Source of the DNA: Cyanobium sp. Cruz-8D1
GTDB lineage: Bacteria > Cyanobacteriota > Cyanobacteriia > PCC-6307 > Cyanobiaceae
Assembly (NCBI RefSeq): GCF_024345975.1
Contig: NZ_JAGQCD010000017.1
Coordinates: 1 to 64,000, forward strand
Length of the DNA: 64,000 nt
Direction: 5' to 3'
The translations under genes were made by a program, and so were the position numbers. Under the pieces are notes generated by a model. The model was not told where the DNA came from and searched no databases. It saw only the letters and a program-made list of their open reading frames with translations. Below are positions 24,922-32,707 of this stretch, in pieces (the stretch's first letter is position 1; each line of letters begins with the position of its first letter).

Positions 24922-25869
24922 TCAGCGGCGAGGAGCCGGCGCCCGGGGCGTGGTGGCCTTGACCGCCTCTAGGTAGAGCTCGGCGGTGCTCAGGGTCTGC
25001 AGGTTTGGCGCGGCGCTGTGGTCATGGCCCGCCTCTGCAACCGTGCCCGCATACAAGCCGCTGCGTTGCTGGAAAAGAAAGCTGAACACCGGGTGACGGC
25101 GCAATTCCTCCATGTAATCGCCATCGCTCAGCGCTACGCCATCGGCGGTGAGGGGTTGACCCTTGCCATCGACAGGAAGCAGCCGCTCACGGCCGTCCAC
25201 ATCCCCTAGCTGGAAGTGACCACCGCACAGCGTCACGAAGGTGTCAAAGAACGTCCCTCGCTCATCGCCGCCGACCCGGCCTTCCGCTTCTGAAAACAGG
25301 CGTTCCAGCAAGCGTTCCTTGCGCAGGTTCTGCACCTGGGAGCGGGCTTCGTCCCGTTCTTTTTCAACGCTGCGCACTCGGCGGATGTTGGCCTCATTGA
25401 GCTGGCGTTCGCGGTCGCCAACCTGGCGCTCAAATTCCTCGCGCTTGCGCTCAGCGTCCTGCAGGCGGGCGTATTCATCGGGGTTGATCTCCGAGAAGCG
25501 CGACAGCTGGGCGCGAGCCTTGCGCAGCTCTTTCTCGAGCTGGTTGCTGCGGCGGCGCTCAGCACGCAGCGGCTCAGCATTGCTGGTGGTGGCAGCAGGG
25601 GCGTCGTCGGTGTCGCTGCTGCCAGTGGGATCCTGGGGTATGGCGGAATCGAGGCCGTCGTCAGCGCCGCACAGATCACCGCTGCCGCCCTCGTCCTCGT
25701 CGCTATCGAGAAGGTCCGGGTCAGTGGCAGGTGGAGCAGAGCCAGCGGGGCCCTGGTTGGGCTGCTGCTGCTGTTGGCCGTAGACCTGCCTTGGAGCAGT
25801 AGGGGCCAAGGGGGCTGGAGCGGTGCCGCTGCAAGTGCGGCTGAAGTCAGAGAAGAAGGAAGAGGACAT
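24922..25869 (-). CDS. phage scaffolding-like protein
   Basis: About 315 residues from ATG 25869. The order is an acidic, Gln/Pro-rich start (QQQQQPNQG; DLLDSDEDEGGSG), then about 110 residues of unbroken charged coiled coil (RAERRRSNQLEKELRKARAQ to RSQVQNLRKERLLERLF), then a small mixed domain and a basic end. This matches scaffold proteins of phages with a separate coat gene, and the capsid gene is the next minus-strand structural gene. A plus-strand lysis and small-gene block separates the two, which is unusual. Confidence 0.7.
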   Translation of the reverse strand: MSSSFFSDFSRTCSGTAPAPLAPTAPRQVYGQQQQQPNQGPAGSAPPATDPDLLDSDEDEGGSGDLCGADDGLDSAIPQDPTGSSDTDDAPAATTSNAEPLRAERRRSNQLEKELRKARAQLSRFSEINPDEYARLQDAERKREEFERQVGDRERQLNEANIRRVRSVEKERDEARSQVQNLRKERLLERLFSEAEGRVGGDERGTFFDTFVTLCGGHFQLGDVDGRERLLPVDGKGQPLTADGVALSDGDYMEELRRHPVFSFLFQQRSGLYAGTVAEAGHDHSAAPNLQTLSTAELYLEAVKATTPRAPAPRR

Positions 25870-25992
25870 CACCCATCACGGCTGTGGTGCTGCGGGCGCC
25901 CCGTCCGGGCTGCGCTCGCTCTCCCTGTTGCCAGGCCCTGAGAATGTGTATGCCTGGCCTAAGCTCTACACACCGGCTTGAGTGCTCGAGTC

Positions 25993-26208
25993 ATGCGCAC
26001 CAACATCGTCATCGACGACACCCTGATGAAGCAGGCGATGCAGGCCAGTGGAGCACGCAGTAAGCGGGAAGCCGTGGAGTTGGGGCTGCGCACCCTGGTC
26101 AAGCTGCAGCAGCAAGCAGAAATTCGCGCCTTCCGCGGGCGCCTGCAGTGGGAAGGTGATCTGGAGGCCCAACGCCTGGATGAGGAGCCTGCGGGCAAGC
26201 AGCCGTGA
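25993..26208 (+). CDS. vapB: VapB-type antitoxin
   Basis: 71 residues from ATG 25993. The N-terminus MRTNIVIDDTLMKQAMQASG with SKREAVELGLRTLVKL is the DUF2191/VapB ribbon-helix-helix consensus. The C-terminal tail (FRGRLQWEGDLEAQRLDE) is the toxin-binding arm. Its stop overlaps the toxin GTG by four bases (26205-26208), the usual coupled arrangement. By family behaviour the VapBC complex binds its own promoter upstream. Confidence 0.9.
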   Translation: MRTNIVIDDTLMKQAMQASGARSKREAVELGLRTLVKLQQQAEIRAFRGRLQWEGDLEAQRLDEEPAGKQP

Positions 26209-26594
26209 TCGTTGTTGATTCCTCGGTCTGGATCGATTTTTTCAATGGGGTCAGTACCCCCGAGGTGGATCGGTTGGATGCGCTGCTCGGGGTGACGCCA
26301 CTAGCGATCGGCGACCTCATCCTGGTGGAGGTGATGCAGGGATTCCGCAACGAGCGGGATGTGGCCACCGCCCGGCAGTTGTTCCGTTCCCTAGCTCTGC
26401 TGCCTCTGTTGGAGGGAAGCAACGCCTGGAAAGCGGCTGAGAACTACAGGCAGCTGCGCCGCAAAGGGATCACGGTGCGCAAGACGATCGACGGGATCAT
26501 CGCCACCGCCTGCATAGAAGCCAACCTGCCGCTGCTTTTCAGCGACCGGGACTTCCAGCCCTACGTCGAGCACCTGGGCCTGGTGGAGGCATGA
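26205..26594 (+). CDS. vapC: VapC PIN-domain toxin ribonuclease
   Basis: 129 residues from GTG 26205. PIN domain with the acidic residues of the family: VVDSSVWIDFF (first Asp), LILVEVMQGFRNERD (Glu), KTIDGIIATACIEANLPL (Asp) and LLFSDRDFQPYVEHLGL (final Asp pair). VapC enzymes cut tRNA or rRNA when freed from VapB. The pair is inserted on the plus strand inside the minus-strand structural operon, just upstream of the scaffold gene, and looks complete. Confidence 0.92.
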   Translation: MIVVDSSVWIDFFNGVSTPEVDRLDALLGVTPLAIGDLILVEVMQGFRNERDVATARQLFRSLALLPLLEGSNAWKAAENYRQLRRKGITVRKTIDGIIATACIEANLPLLFSDRDFQPYVEHLGLVEA

Positions 26595-26619
26595 GCTACG
26601 GGTCGCAGCACCACCCCGT

Positions 26620-27393
26620 CTAAGCAGGCAGCTCCTCCAGCACAGGAGCAGAGCGCCTCGCCGGCAGGTAGATCCACTCCCCCGCTGGTAGCTGGGTGGA
26701 GGGCAGATAACCCGGCACCAGCAGTTGCATACCCAGAGGAATGGGTGTGGTGGAGCGGTAGACGGGCAGCAGCAGGGTGGTGCCAGGCGGCAGAGGTTCC
26801 TCGCTGGGCCAGCTGCTCAGCTCCAGGTTGAACTCGCGCAGCAGAGAAAGAGTGAGGTTCTGCTCGGCCGCCACGCTGCTTAACGTGTCGTCTTCTGCGG
26901 TGACGTAGGTCTCGCTTTGCTGCAGCACCGGGTTGAGGCTGCGCACCTTGGCTTCCGTGGTGCCATGGCGGCCAGCCAGTACCGCCAGAGAATCACCCTC
27001 GATTGAGGTGATCGTCTGGGTGCTTTCCAGCTGCGGGTTGCTCCGCCGCAAGGTTGCCACGGTGGTGCCGTAGCGCTCGGCGATCATGTTCAAGGTGTCG
27101 CCAGCTCTGAGCACCAGCACGCTGTGGGGCCTTAGCACCAGCTGGATCGCCTCTCCCAGTAGCGGCTGTTCCAATAAACCGATGCCACCGGGGCCGTAGT
27201 CCGCCCCGAAGTGCTGCCCAAGCTCAAGGCGCCCATGCCCGCAGTCGCGACCAGCTGCCGGCACCGCCCTTGGCCCCAAAACCTGCACGCTCGCCGAGCT
27301 GTGCCAGGCCAATCCAGACGCCGTGCTGGAGCTGGCCGCCGATGGTTCCCTGATCTGCATGACCCCCACCGGAAGTGATACAGGCGCCCGCAA
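26620..27393 (-). CDS. LysM-repeat protein, 5' end disturbed
   Basis: The last about 175 codons encode three LysM modules in a row (LVLRAGDTLNMIAERYGTTV; TITSIEGDSLAVLAGRHGTT; YVTAEDDTLSSVAAEQNLTL) and a strand-rich end. LysM modules bind peptidoglycan and occur in phage tail and wall-lytic proteins. Beyond about 27230 the frame runs antisense through a decayed Uma2 gene and is not native, so the original N-terminus was probably lost when that gene arrived. A GTG at 27138 could start a short product. Possibly a tail protein remnant. Confidence 0.6.
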   Translation of the reverse strand: MRAPVSLPVGVMQIREPSAASSSTASGLAWHSSASVQVLGPRAVPAAGRDCGHGRLELGQHFGADYGPGGIGLLEQPLLGEAIQLVLRPHSVLVLRAGDTLNMIAERYGTTVATLRRSNPQLESTQTITSIEGDSLAVLAGRHGTTEAKVRSLNPVLQQSETYVTAEDDTLSSVAAEQNLTLSLLREFNLELSSWPSEEPLPPGTTLLLPVYRSTTPIPLGMQLLVPGYLPSTQLPAGEWIYLPARRSAPVLEELPA

Positions 27394-27762
27394 TGGCGAA
27401 CTGTTCTTTCAGATCACGACCTGGGCCCGTGCCACCGGCGGCTGGAAGGCGTTCGACAGTTCCACCGGTTTCCGCCTCGCCGACAACTCCGTGCTCAGCC
27501 CCGATGCCTCTCTGGTGGGCCTCGACTGCTGGCAGGCCCTCAGCGCCGAGCAACGCCGCGGTTTCGCTCCCCTCTGCCCCGATCTGGTGGTGGAGCTCGC
27601 CAGCACCAGTGGTGCAAGCCCCAGCGACGAAGGCCCCGCGGCCTCACCGCCCTGCGCCAAAAAATGGACGCCTATCAGCGCAACGGCGCCCGGCTCGGTT
27701 GGCTCCTGATTCCTGCGGAGCGGGCGGTGGAGATCTGGGAACCGCTGGCTATCACCTGGTCC
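27287..27762 (+). pseudogene. decayed Uma2-family nuclease copy
   Basis: This block is nearly the same as the middle of the Uma2 gene at 29237-29911: the shared text runs from LELAADGSLI through FDSSTGFRL and CPDLVVELA. It lacks the N-terminus, has an extra five-codon insertion (TSGAS) before the SDEGP motif, and then shifts frame, so GLTALRQKMDAYQRN and IPAERAVEIWEPLA lie in another frame than the start. It then runs into unrelated sequence. A duplicated, broken copy; it overlaps the 5' side of the LysM gene in antisense. Confidence 0.75.
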
Positions 27763-27935
27763 CTTCGCTGAGCAAATGGTCTGCTCCAGCGTATGCCGAC
27801 CAGGTGCAGGTCCCCTGGGTCGCCTCTCGGCGACGGAAGTGGTTGCGATCGCAGCAGCGGTGATTCAGGCTCTTGATCTGGCCTGACTGGAACCCTGACA
27901 GGTTGACGGCTGAACGAGCGCAGACGGTGATAGCT

Positions 27936-27966
27936 CTAAAAAGAAAGGCCCCACTGCGGCGGGGCC
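27936..27966 (-). terminator. rho-independent terminator of the PEP-CTERM gene
   Basis: On the minus strand GGCCCC (27966-27961) pairs with GGGGCC (27952-27947) across an eight-base loop, followed by TTTCTTTTT. It lies about 30 bases past the stop of the lamin-tail gene at 27997. A clear intrinsic terminator. Confidence 0.8.
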
Positions 27967-27996
27967 AACAGGCAATCAGGGAACCCGAGGGCTGCC

Positions 27997-28752
27997 TTAG
28001 TTCAGGGGCGAGGACGACCCAGAGCGCAGCCTTGCCCGCAGCCGACGGCTGTAGGCGAAGGCTGCGCCGATACCGAGAAGTGGCAGCGGCCCAGGTACAG
28101 CTGGAGTGGTAGGGGACCCAATCGTGCCAGGTGAACCAATTTCACTGCTGCTGTTAACGGCGATGAACGCGCCGTTGACTCCAGCCGCGCTCAGTGTGGA
28201 GATCGTGGCGTTGTTTAACAAGGCGGCATTGTCGAAGGTGGCAAAGGGGCCTGCTGGTGATACACCAAAAACGACGTTAGCTTGGAGAACACCAGTAGCA
28301 TTATAGATATTTACGGCATCACCAGATGTACTCAATCCCACGCCTGAACCAGTGTAGTTACCGATCTGTAAGCTGGCAGGGGGATTTGCGCCGAACCAGT
28401 TGGAGCGGAAAATGGTGTTGATGGTAGCACCTTCGATGAAGGTGACAGATTCACCTGCGCCGATGCTTGTGATACCGCTCAAAGCGACAGCAGATGCGAA
28501 ACTGTTGGAGTTATCGTCGAATTTCCAGCCTATGATGTTTACGGCACTTGTGCCTATATTGGTTAGTTCGAACCAGTCAGCGGCCACTGGCGAGCTGCCA
28601 CTGGCCCATGGCGCTACTTCGGTGATGAAAATACTAGACGCCGCGTGGGCATGGCCGGCGGTGATCGCCACCACCGTAAAGGCAGCGCCAAAGGCTGACT
28701 TGGCCAGCGATAACCAGCGGCTGCGCCGGTCGGGATTGAAAGTGCTTGCCAT
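27997..28752 (-). CDS. lamin-tail-domain protein with PEP-CTERM sorting signal
   Basis: 251 residues from ATG 28752. It has a signal peptide (basic start, hydrophobic SAFGAAFTVVAITAG, cut after HAHA). A lamin-tail domain follows (SIFITEVAPWASGS, DWFELTNIGTSAVNIIGW, GAGESVTFIEG). The end is a PEP-CTERM-type anchor: VPGPLPLLGIGAAFAY and an Arg-rich tail. Such proteins are exported and processed by an exosortase, often into surface or extracellular matrix. It has its own terminator and is A+T-richer than its neighbours, so it is probably a separately acquired gene and not a phage part. Confidence 0.85.
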   Translation of the reverse strand: MASTFNPDRRSRWLSLAKSAFGAAFTVVAITAGHAHAASSIFITEVAPWASGSSPVAADWFELTNIGTSAVNIIGWKFDDNSNSFASAVALSGITSIGAGESVTFIEGATINTIFRSNWFGANPPASLQIGNYTGSGVGLSTSGDAVNIYNATGVLQANVVFGVSPAGPFATFDNAALLNNATISTLSAAGVNGAFIAVNSSSEIGSPGTIGSPTTPAVPGPLPLLGIGAAFAYSRRLRARLRSGSSSPLN

Positions 28753-29236
28753 AGGACTGGAGGATGGGTTAAAAAGTCAGAGTGAGTAAATATAAAGAAT
28801 TCTGAAAGCTTGTAAGTTGCTTTCCCAAATTCGGAGATGTATATGTCCCTGCGCAATTTTGATTGATGTTTGGGGGGGGGGTGTGGGGCTGGGCAGTTTC
28901 AAAAGCGTCCACCTCCGCTGCTGGTCGTCAGGTTCCTGTCACCCTGGGTCCAGGGCCGCTCCGGGTTGCCTCCGCAAGTTAGCACCTGCCCTTCAGCCGG
29001 AACCTCGGCAGCGCAGCGCCGGCACCTGGCCCAGGCCGATCCGGTCCCAGCCTGGAGGCCACCGGCGCGCAGCCAAATCAAGCGAGCGGCCTGGGTCGTC
29101 GCTCTCTTGGGCCTGGGCCTTGCCATCAGCTGCTCTCATCGCCGCTCGCCAGCAGCCGCTTGAACAGGCCGTGATCCAGCGTCGCCCTCACCTGCCCCCA
29201 CCGCCTTTAGCGTGAAACTCTGCACTCGCTGGGCCC
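28753..29236. other. promoter region of the PEP-CTERM gene and spacer
   Basis: No supported gene. The part next to 28752 is A+T-rich (about 28760-28870) and should hold the promoter of the minus-strand lamin-tail gene. A run of ten G at about 28871-28880 is a possible slippage site. The rest up to the Uma2 gene is GC-rich and carries only poor-quality open frames. Confidence 0.45.
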
Positions 29237-29911
29237 ATGCTCGCTCCGCCCCGCCCCCTGGAGACCTCGTCCGGTGAGCAATGGGGCGCCGCCGGGCTGC
29301 CGGAATCGCTCAACCTGCCAGCTTCGCTCTGCGCAGGCCTGCGCCTCACTCCCGAGCAGTTCGCCGAACTGTGTGGGGCCAATACAGACTCCGTGCTGGA
29401 GCTGGCCGCCGATGGTTCCCTGATCTGCACGACCCCCACCGGAAGCGATACCGGCGCACGCAACGCCGATCTGGTCTTTCAGATTCAGGCGTGGGCCCGT
29501 GCCACCGGCAGCTGGAAGGCGTTCGACAGTTCCACCGGTTTTCGCCTTCCTGACGACTCGGTGCTCAGCCCCGACGCCTCGTTGGTGGCTCTCGATCGCT
29601 GGGAAGGGCTCAGCGCCGAGCAACGCCGCACCTTCGCCCCACTCTGTCCCGATCTGGTGGTGGAGCTGGCCAGCCCCAGCGACGAAGGCCCCCGCGGCCT
29701 CAGCGCCCTACGCCAGAAGATGGCCGCTTATCAGCGCAACGGCGCCCGCCTCGGCTGGCTGTTGATTCCGGCTGAGCGGGCCGTGGAGATCTGGGAGCCA
29801 CTGGCGGAGTCCCCGGCCCAGCCGCGGCGGCTCGAAGCGGCCAGCCGCCTCGGTGGAGATCCCCACTTCCCAGGGCTGGCGGTGGATCTTGAAGAGATCT
29901 GGACGGGCTGA
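29237..29911 (+). CDS. Uma2-family (DUF820) endonuclease-like protein
   Basis: 224 residues from ATG 29237. The Uma2 fold, a PD-(D/E)XK-type domain very abundant in cyanobacteria, is visible: RLTPEQFAELCGAN, LELAADGSLICTTPTGSDTG, STGFRLPDDSVLSPDASLVA (catalytic Asp region), CPDLVVELASPSD (Glu motif) and LRQKMAAYQRNGARLGWLLI. Function in cells is not established. A broken near-identical copy lies 2 kb away at 27287-27762. It is convergent with the carotenoid-oxygenase fragment. Confidence 0.88.
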   Translation: MLAPPRPLETSSGEQWGAAGLPESLNLPASLCAGLRLTPEQFAELCGANTDSVLELAADGSLICTTPTGSDTGARNADLVFQIQAWARATGSWKAFDSSTGFRLPDDSVLSPDASLVALDRWEGLSAEQRRTFAPLCPDLVVELASPSDEGPRGLSALRQKMAAYQRNGARLGWLLIPAERAVEIWEPLAESPAQPRRLEAASRLGGDPHFPGLAVDLEEIWTG

Positions 29912-29927
29912 ACCCCACCAAACCCCC

Positions 29928-30767
29928 TCACCCCTCCACAAAACTACCGTGCAGCCCGTAGGGGATCGCCAGCGGCAGCTCCACCACCGCCAGCTCCTCC
30001 ATGGAGGCGGCATCGAGGATCACCAGATCGCTGGCGCAGCGGGCGCCGTTCCACACCATGCACAGCACCCAGCCGTCGTCTTCGGCGGGTTCGGGGCCCG
30101 CACCTGCGGTCCGCGGCACCATCACCGGTTCGCTCACAAAGCCCCGCGGCGCGGCGCTCCACACCTTGCGCTCGCCGCTGACCAGATCCAGCTTCTTGAT
30201 CGCTTGGAGCGGATCGTTGCCGGTTTCACGCTCGGCCACCGCCATCCAGCCGTAACGGCAGCTGAGGCCTTCGCGGCGGGGGTTCACCATGGCGAACTCG
30301 CAGCAGCGCTCGCTCAGCCCCTCGGTGCCCACCGTGCCCTTGGCCAGATCGATCGTGCAGCGCTCCAGCAGACCCTCGGGGATCAGGTCAAAGTCGATGG
30401 TGCGGAAGTCGGTGTCGGGGCCGATCGAGGGGAAATCGGCATAGAAGATGCTCTCCACCACCAGCGCCGGACCCTCCACCTGGCCGCCGAAGCCATCGGG
30501 GCCGGCTTCGCTGATCTCCCAGGCGTTGAGGTGGTGGAACACGAAGCCCTCGGGCGCCGGCACGATCCTTGGTGGCTGGCCCGCATAGGCGCCGCCATCG
30601 CGGGGGATCAGCCAGAATTGGGCCTGGCCGCCGGGCTTGGAGGCCAGGCATTTGGCGGCGCCCTTCTGGCCCAGCAGGAAGGGCAGGGGGTTGAAGGCGA
30701 TCGCGTTCTGCAAAAACACCGCCCAGTTGGGGGTGATCGCGAAGTCGTGCGGGAAGGCGAAGCCGCC
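29928..30767 (-). pseudogene. carotenoid oxygenase (RPE65 family), C-terminal fragment
   Basis: 279 codons that match the C-terminal half of carotenoid cleavage oxygenases: FPHDFAITPNWAVFLQN (iron-ligand His in HDF), FVFHHLNAWEISEAG (second His pair), the DPLQAIKKLDL strand and the end ELPLAIPYGLHGSFVEG (last His). Full-length enzymes are about 450-500 residues, so the N-terminal half with other iron ligands is gone. The frame opens directly after an in-frame TGA (30768-30770), which is the stop of an unrelated phage-type gene: a clean fusion junction. Non-functional as it stands. Confidence 0.8.
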
Positions 30768-31334
30768 TCACACCAGACATCCCGCAAACTGGGCCCGGCC
30801 GCCATTGGGCAGCCCGCCCTGGGGCGACAACTGGGCAAGATCTCCCAGCCACATCACCCCCTGGCAGGGGGCCTGCACCGTTCCCAGCAGCTCTGGATCC
30901 CAGGGCAGCGGCGCCTCATCACGAAAGCCGGGTGTGGCCCAATCGAGTTCGGCCGCCAGCCAGTCAAAGGTGTTGCTGGTGCTCACCGGCAGGATTGCTG
31001 AGCGGCAGAGGTAGCCGCGCAGCAGCACATCACCCGGGTCAGTGAGGGCGGTGTCGTTGTAGCCGCCCACGATGCCGGCTTGCTCGAGGAAGCAGTCGAT
31101 CACGTGCCGGCGGATCGGAACCGGACTGCGACTCTCGGGCCGGTCCACCTCAAACAGGCAGAGGCGGGCATTGGCGTAGGGCTGCAACGCGAGCCATAGG
31201 GGCGCCGCCACCGGCTGAGCCACCCGGTTGTCGATTGCCGGTGAGGCTGCTGGCAAGCCCACCAGCTGGCCCCACTGCCCTGCGGCCCGCACGGGGTTAA
31301 GGCCCTGGTTCAGCGGCGAGAGGGGTTGCTCCAT
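30768..31334 (-). CDS. hypothetical structural-operon protein
   Basis: 188 residues from ATG 31334, ending at the TGA that forms the junction with the carotenoid-oxygenase fragment in the same frame. Strand-rich with segments such as HVIDCFLEQAGIVGGYND and RGYLCRSAILPVSTSNTF. No family recognised. It lies three bases after the upstream gene (31338-31835) and follows the portal and toxin-antitoxin genes, so a head-completion role is possible. Its own C-terminus could have been cut at the junction; the length of the intact protein is unknown. Confidence 0.55.
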   Translation of the reverse strand: MEQPLSPLNQGLNPVRAAGQWGQLVGLPAASPAIDNRVAQPVAAPLWLALQPYANARLCLFEVDRPESRSPVPIRRHVIDCFLEQAGIVGGYNDTALTDPGDVLLRGYLCRSAILPVSTSNTFDWLAAELDWATPGFRDEAPLPWDPELLGTVQAPCQGVMWLGDLAQLSPQGGLPNGGRAQFAGCLV

Positions 31335-31337
31335 CGC

Positions 31338-31835
31338 TCAGCCCCGCACCAGTGATCCCTGGAAGGGATCGGTGTTGCACTGGCGCCAGTTCTGCAGCCG
31401 CGGCAGGAGCAGTGCCAGCTGGCCGATGTGCTGGCTGCGCTGTTTCCCAAGAACCACCGCCGGGGACGGGCCAGCAGGGTTCCACTCGCTTTCGGTTTCC
31501 TCCAGCAGCAGTTCGGTGGCGTACTCGACCACCGCCAACTTGCTCAGCGGCAGCGGGTTGGGAACGACGCCACCGGCCACGCCTTTGCGGCTGCTGCGGA
31601 TTGGGCTGTTCACTTCCGCCGGGGTTAAAGCTGCCAGCTTCTGATTCAGGACCGCGATGGCATCGAGGTGGGCCTGGGCGGTGCACACGCCCTTGGGGTA
31701 ATGGGTCTGGAGCATGGCCATCTCCCGGTTCAGGGCCGAGAGAGAGGGTGCGCTGACAGGAATCGAGAGGGCGATACGCAGGGCTTCTGCGTCGCCGGAG
31801 CGCCAGGTGCAGGTGGGTGGGGAGGACTGGGACAT
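31338..31835 (-). CDS. hypothetical structural-operon protein
   Basis: 165 residues from ATG 31835. Helical middle (LNREMAMLQTHYPKGVCTAQ, AHLDAIAVLNQKLAALTPAE) and a C-terminal part with LLPRLQNWRQCNTDPFQG. No family recognised. It is tightly linked to the next gene downstream and sits after the portal in gene order, where head-tail adaptor proteins are normally found. The PrlF/YhaV pair lies between it and the portal. Confidence 0.55.
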   Translation of the reverse strand: MSQSSPPTCTWRSGDAEALRIALSIPVSAPSLSALNREMAMLQTHYPKGVCTAQAHLDAIAVLNQKLAALTPAEVNSPIRSSRKGVAGGVVPNPLPLSKLAVVEYATELLLEETESEWNPAGPSPAVVLGKQRSQHIGQLALLLPRLQNWRQCNTDPFQGSLVRG

Positions 31836-31851
31836 TCCCTCGTTTGCCAGC

Positions 31852-32307
31852 TCAGCCGGCGTCGAGCTCCCGTTGCAAGCTCACCCAGTCCTCCGGCAGC
31901 TCGCCGCGCTGCACCAGGCGCGAGAAAACGGCGTAGCAGTCGTTGCGATCGCCGTCCTTGCGGGGGAAGCCCAGCCAGAGGATCAGCAGTAGGCGCCGTC
32001 CCTCTGCTTCAAAGGGGCGAAAGAACAGGCGGTAGCGATCCGGCAGGCCCAGCCCTTTGAGCCGGCCATAGCGGCGCAACGGACCGCTGAGAGCAAAGCG
32101 GCTGGCGTAGGGATCGGAGGCGATCCGCTCCTTGATCCCCTCCATCACCGCCGCCAGCAACTTCACCTGGGGATGCAACGCGAACGCCTGGGGATCGAGC
32201 TCCTGCTTAAGCCGTCTCACCTCGGCTTTGAGCTCAACGTATTGCTGCGCAAACAGCTGGGGCTGGAAGGCGATCTCCCAGCCATGGCGCACCAGCGGCG
32301 CACTCAT
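31852..32307 (-). CDS. yhaV: YhaV-family toxin ribonuclease
   Basis: 151 residues from ATG 32307. The RelE-superfamily YhaV signature is clear: LSGPLRRYGRLKGLGLPDRY, LFFRPFEAEGRRLLLILWLG and FPRKDGDRNDCYAVFSRLV. YhaV toxins cut mRNA at the ribosome. The start overlaps the stop of the PrlF-like antitoxin gene by four bases. The pair interrupts the minus-strand structural genes between portal and head genes, in the same direction. Confidence 0.88.
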   Translation of the reverse strand: MSAPLVRHGWEIAFQPQLFAQQYVELKAEVRRLKQELDPQAFALHPQVKLLAAVMEGIKERIASDPYASRFALSGPLRRYGRLKGLGLPDRYRLFFRPFEAEGRRLLLILWLGFPRKDGDRNDCYAVFSRLVQRGELPEDWVSLQRELDAG

Positions 32308-32651
32308 GCCCCGAGCGGCTCGTCTGCGGCCTCAACCGTCACGCCGGCCAGCAGCTCGTCGTCGTCTGCCGCCATGGCTTCCGTGTAGAGAACCGGGCCT
32401 GGATCGCTAGTGAGTGCCTGCCGGCTGAGGAAATCGAGGAAGAGCCCGAGCAGCAGGCTGTCCTCCTCAGCTTCTCCCTGCTGCGGCTCTTCTGGCTCCA
32501 GGCGCAATAGAAGGGTGTTTTCATCAAGCACCTCCGCCTGGCCGGCAGCACCGGCGAACTGGGGATGGTCCCGGTAGAAGGCTGCAGGCAGCCGCAGGCC
32601 AGAAGAATTGCCGATTCGGGCCGGGGTAACGCGGTAAGGGGTTACGGCCAT
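32304..32651 (-). CDS. prlF: PrlF/AbrB-type antitoxin
   Basis: 115 residues from ATG 32651 (a longer start at 32663 is possible). The N-terminus is an AbrB/MazE-type swapped-hairpin DNA-binding domain (VTPARIGNSSGLRLPAAFYR, then AEVLDENTLLLRLEPEE). The C-terminal half is acidic and helical (EDSLLLGLFLDFLSRQAL), as in PrlF/SohA antitoxins that bind YhaV. Directly coupled to the toxin gene. The 56-base gap before the portal stop leaves room for a promoter of its own. Confidence 0.82.
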   Translation of the reverse strand: MAVTPYRVTPARIGNSSGLRLPAAFYRDHPQFAGAAGQAEVLDENTLLLRLEPEEPQQGEAEEDSLLLGLFLDFLSRQALTSDPGPVLYTEAMAADDDELLAGVTVEAADEPLGA

Positions 32652-32707
32652 AGCAAGCAGCACCGCAAGACTGGACTTACATCACGTTAGTCCGTATTGG
32701 CAGTTGT

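Noticed and set aside
28817-29215. 132-codon plus-strand open frame between the PEP-CTERM and Uma2 genes
   Set aside because: Cys/Arg/Pro-rich without pattern; its start lies in the promoter region of the minus-strand gene.
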